DNA of 64,000 nucleotides from Vibrio bathopelagicus (GTDB lineage Bacteria; Pseudomonadota; Gammaproteobacteria; Enterobacterales; Vibrionaceae): NCBI RefSeq assembly GCF_014879975.1, contig NZ_CP062500.1, positions 620,001 to 684,000 of the forward strand, read 5' to 3'. Shown piece by piece: positions 61,605 to 64,000 of this stretch (position 1 is its first letter; each line of letters starts with the position of its first letter). The notes under the pieces were generated by a model. It saw only the letters and a program-made list of their open reading frames with translations, ran no database searches and was not told where the DNA came from. The position numbers and the translations under genes were made by a program.

Positions 61605-62819
61605 ATGAAACTGCCTATTTACTTTGACTATTCAGCTACATGCCCAGTCGATCCACGTGTTGCTGAAAAGATGGTTCAGTGCATGACGATGGATGGTAAC
61701 TTCGGTAACCCTGCGTCTCGTTCACACCGTTATGGCTGGCAGGCAGAAGAATCAGTAGATAATGCTCGTGAGCAAATTGCCGATCTACTAAATGCAGACC
61801 CACGTGAAATTGTTTTCACGTCAGGTGCAACAGAGTCAGACAACCTTGCGATTAAAGGTGCAGCGCACTTTTATGAGAAGAAAGGTAAGCACGTAATTAC
61901 GTGTAAAACAGAACACAAAGCAGTTCTTGATCCATGCCGTCAACTAGAACGTGAAGGCTTTGAGGTGACATACCTAGAGCCAGAAGCAAACGGCATTATC
62001 GATCTAGATAAGCTACAAGCTGCAATGCGTGAAGATACTGTTTTAGTTTCTATCATGCACGTAAACAACGAAATTGGTGTAATCCAAGATATCGCTGCGA
62101 TCGGCGAGTTATGTCGTTCACGTAAGATCATCTTCCACGTTGATGCGGCTCAGTCTGCGGGTAAAATCCCACTAGACGTAAAAGAGATGAAAGTTGATCT
62201 TATCTCTATGTCTGCACACAAAGTATATGGTCCTAAAGGTATCGGTGCTTTGTACGTTCGTCGTAAGCCACGTATTCGCCTAGAAGCGCAAATGCACGGT
62301 GGCGGTCATGAACGTGGTTTCCGTTCTGGTACGCTTGCTACTCACCAAATCGTGGGTATGGGCGAAGCTTTTGCTATCGCTAAACAAGACATGCAGAAAG
62401 ATTACGATCACGCACTAGCACTTCGTGAGCGCCTATTAAAAGGTGTTCAAGATCTAGAAGCGGTAACCGTAAACGGCGATTTAGACCAACGTGTACCACA
62501 TAACCTAAACGTGAGCTTCGCTTTCGTTGAAGGTGAGTCTCTGCTTATGTCTCTAAAAGACCTAGCAGTATCATCAGGTTCAGCATGTACATCAGCAAGC
62601 CTAGAGCCTTCATACGTTCTACGTGCTCTTGGTTTGAACGATGAACTGGCACACAGCTCAGTACGTTTCTCATTCGGCCGTTTCACAACGGAAGAAGAAA
62701 TCGACTACGCGATTGCACAAATTCGTGTAGCGGTAAACAAATTACGCGACATGTCTCCTCTATGGGATATGTATAAAGAAGGGATTGATTTGAACACTGT
62801 TGAGTGGGCTCATCACTAA
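61605..62819 (+). CDS. iscS: Cysteine desulfurase IscS
   Basis: PLP enzyme that takes sulfur from cysteine for Fe-S clusters and tRNA thiolation. N-terminus [19 protein letters not shown] lysine in [12 protein letters not shown] and the active-site Cys in [14 protein letters not shown]. 404 residues. GGAG lies upstream of the ATG. Second gene of the isc operon. Confidence 0.97.
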   Translation: MKLPIYFDYSATCPVDPRVAEKMVQCMTMDGNFGNPASRSHRYGWQAEESVDNAREQIADLLNADPREIVFTSGATESDNLAIKGAAHFYEKKGKHVITCKTEHKAVLDPCRQLEREGFEVTYLEPEANGIIDLDKLQAAMREDTVLVSIMHVNNEIGVIQDIAAIGELCRSRKIIFHVDAAQSAGKIPLDVKEMKVDLISMSAHKVYGPKGIGALYVRRKPRIRLEAQMHGGGHERGFRSGTLATHQIVGMGEAFAIAKQDMQKDYDHALALRERLLKGVQDLEAVTVNGDLDQRVPHNLNVSFAFVEGESLLMSLKDLAVSSGSACTSASLEPSYVLRALGLNDELAHSSVRFSFGRFTTEEEIDYAIAQIRVAVNKLRDMSPLWDMYKEGIDLNTVEWAHH

Positions 62820-62852
62820 TCTCACGGAAATAGAGGATTCGAGGTAACTATC

Positions 62853-63230
62853 ATGGCATATAGCGAAAAAGTAATTGATCACTACGAAAACCCACGTAAT
62901 GTAGGTTCGTTTGATAAAGAAGACCCAAGTGTAGGTAGCGGCATGGTTGGCGCACCAGCTTGTGGTGACGTAATGAAACTGCAAATCAAAGTATCTGCAG
63001 AAGGTATTATTGAAGACGCAAAATTCAAGACTTACGGTTGCGGTAGCGCAATCGCTTCTAGCTCACTCGTTACAGAGTGGGTTAAAGGTAAAAGTATTGA
63101 TGAAGCAGCTGCAATTAAAAACTCTGAAATCGCAGAAGAGCTTGAGTTGCCACCAGTGAAAGTTCACTGTTCAATTCTTGCTGAAGATGCAATCAAAGCA
63201 GCTGTTGCGGATTACAAAAAGAAGCACTAA
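62853..63230 (+). CDS. iscU: Fe-S cluster scaffold IscU
   Basis: Scaffold on which IscS sulfur and iron build the cluster, later released with HscB/HscA. The three cluster cysteines lie in GAPACGDVMKL, TYGCGSAIASSSL and VHCSILAED; the HscA-recognition motif LPPVK is present. 125 residues. Confidence 0.97.
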   Translation: MAYSEKVIDHYENPRNVGSFDKEDPSVGSGMVGAPACGDVMKLQIKVSAEGIIEDAKFKTYGCGSAIASSSLVTEWVKGKSIDEAAAIKNSEIAEELELPPVKVHCSILAEDAIKAAVADYKKKH

Positions 63231-63273
63231 TCGCTTCAATACAGTAATCACGTCGACAAAATAAGTAATATTT

Positions 63274-63294
63274 GGGAGCACCCTTTGTGCTCCC
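63274..63294 (+). promoter_or_regulatory. Hairpin between iscU and iscA
   Basis: A perfect 8-bp G/C-rich stem GGGAGCAC / GTGCTCCC with a 5-base loop in the 103-base iscU-iscA gap. No T run follows (next bases ACCTGAG), so it is likelier an mRNA processing or stability element than a terminator. Confidence 0.6.
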
Positions 63295-63333
63295 ACCTGA
63301 GTTCTCAATTTATATAAAACACAAGGTTGTAGT

Positions 63334-63657
63334 ATGGCCATCACCATGACAGATACGGCAGCAAGCCGAGTTCAAGCTTTCCTAGATAACCGTGGTAAAG
63401 GTCTCGGGTTACGCTTAGCAGTAAAAACTACTGGCTGTTCAGGTATGGCGTATGTACTGGAATTCGTTGACGAGCTTAACGAAGAAGACGAAGTGTTTGA
63501 GCACTCAGGTGTTAAGGTCATCATTGATCCAAAGAGCCTAGTATACCTAGATGGTACTGAGCTTGATTATGTAAAAGAAGGCCTTAACGAAGGTTTTGAA
63601 TTCAACAACCCTAACGCGAAAGGCGAATGTGGTTGTGGTGAGAGCTTCAATGTTTAA
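63334..63657 (+). CDS. iscA: A-type Fe-S carrier IscA
   Basis: Small carrier that helps build or deliver [4Fe-4S] clusters. Three conserved cysteines, one in TTGCSGMAY and two in GECGCGESF near the C-terminus. 107 residues, usual length. Confidence 0.96.
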   Translation: MAITMTDTAASRVQAFLDNRGKGLGLRLAVKTTGCSGMAYVLEFVDELNEEDEVFEHSGVKVIIDPKSLVYLDGTELDYVKEGLNEGFEFNNPNAKGECGCGESFNV

Positions 63658-63695
63658 ACGCTTGAATCGTTAAGCGTTGTAAGCGAAGAATAAAA

Positions 63696-63719
63696 TTAGG
63701 CTCTGAACAAAGAGCCTAA
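63696..63719 (+). promoter_or_regulatory. Hairpin between iscA and hscB
   Basis: A perfect 9-bp stem TTAGGCTCT / AGAGCCTAA with loop GAACAA, 18 bases before hscB. No T run follows. Possible RNA stability or processing element. Confidence 0.55.
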
Positions 63720-63737
63720 ACTTAGGACCACCTTTAC

Positions 63738-64000
63738 ATGAATCATTTCGAATTATTTGGGCTACCACTTCAGTTTCAACTGGATGGTAGCCTTCTTTCT
63801 TCTCAGTTTAGAGATCTGCAACGCCAATTCCATCCTGATAAATTTGCGATAGCTTCTGAGCGTGACCGCTTATTAGCAGTGCAAAAAGCGGCACAAATCA
63901 ACGATGCGTACCAGGTATTGAAGAATCCAATCAGCCGAGCAGAATACCTGTTGGTTCAACACGGAGAAGACATTCGTGGTGAACAACAAACCATGCAAGA
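63738..64000 (+). CDS. hscB: Co-chaperone HscB, partial at window end
   Basis: J-domain partner of HscA in Fe-S transfer from IscU. The frame starts [20 protein letters not shown] and contains the J motif HPDK (residues 32-35), with the following [20 protein letters not shown] segment typical of HscB. About 87 of an expected 171 or so residues lie in the window. It is the fifth gene of the isc operon; hscA and fdx should follow. Confidence 0.93.
   Translation, partial: MNHFELFGLPLQFQLDGSLLSSQFRDLQRQFHPDKFAIASERDRLLAVQKAAQINDAYQVLKNPISRAEYLLVQHGEDIRGEQQTMQ

Overview
The window is a stretch of the main chromosome of a Vibrio. The 16S gene has Vibrio-type sequence, and the gene order (tyrA, plzA, ettA, slt, trpR, yjjX, mbaA, pheA, raiA, bamD, rluD, pgeF, clpB, rrn, phoBR, ppx-ppk, pst, oxyR2, queA-tgt-yajC-secDF, suhB, trmJ, isc) matches my memory of the V. 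cholerae VC0695-VC0751 region. Base composition and 16S suggest a marine species, possibly of the Splendidus clade; that placement is inference.

Layout. 1-8 kb: aromatic amino acid gene tyrA, a membrane-anchored M23 endopeptidase with a PilZ protein, ettA, slt and trpR. 7.5-17 kb: yjjX, a GGDEF-EAL protein of MbaA type without its usual NspS partner, pheA with an intact pheL attenuator, raiA, an MltF-like transglycosylase, bamD, rluD and pgeF. 17-25.7 kb: clpB with a sigma-32-type promoter, then a complete rRNA operon (16S, tRNA-Glu, 23S, 5S, tRNA-Asp, tRNA-Trp). 25.8-30 kb: a MepA endopeptidase, two small unknown ORFs, the ferredoxin yfhL, trhP/yegQ and rdgC. 30-43 kb: phosphate control (phoB-phoR-pstS, ppx-ppk, pstC-pstA-pstB-phoU) with Pho boxes. 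42.8-48.9 kb: three small secreted or outer-membrane proteins (one a miniature trimeric autotransporter), a LysR regulator, cutC and a divergent peroxiredoxin/oxyR2 pair. 49.4-52.4 kb: a lone 970-residue secreted protein whose C-terminus resembles Tc-toxin A subunits, the best candidate for something undescribed. 52.4-58.9 kb: a CBS protein and queA-tgt-yajC-secD-secF. 59-64 kb: a 17-copy 7-bp tandem repeat, suhB, trmJ and iscRSUA-hscB (cut by the window end).

Several parts connect. TyrA and PheA both consume prephenate, which TrhP needs for tRNA U34 hydroxylation, and the pheL attenuator senses charged tRNA-Phe. IscRSUA supplies Fe-S clusters, plausibly including those of YfhL and TrhP. SuhB acts with Nus factors at boxA, and boxA copies are visible in the rRNA leader and spacer. 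PhoB probably drives both its own operon and pstCAB-phoU, next to the polyphosphate genes.

Many maximal reading frames start upstream of the likely true start; starts were moved where a ribosome site, signal peptide or family N-terminus decides (tyrA, plzA, slt, yjjX, mbaA, tgt, yajC, suhB, trmJ, iscR and others). No CRISPR array, insertion sequence, prophage or integrase was seen.
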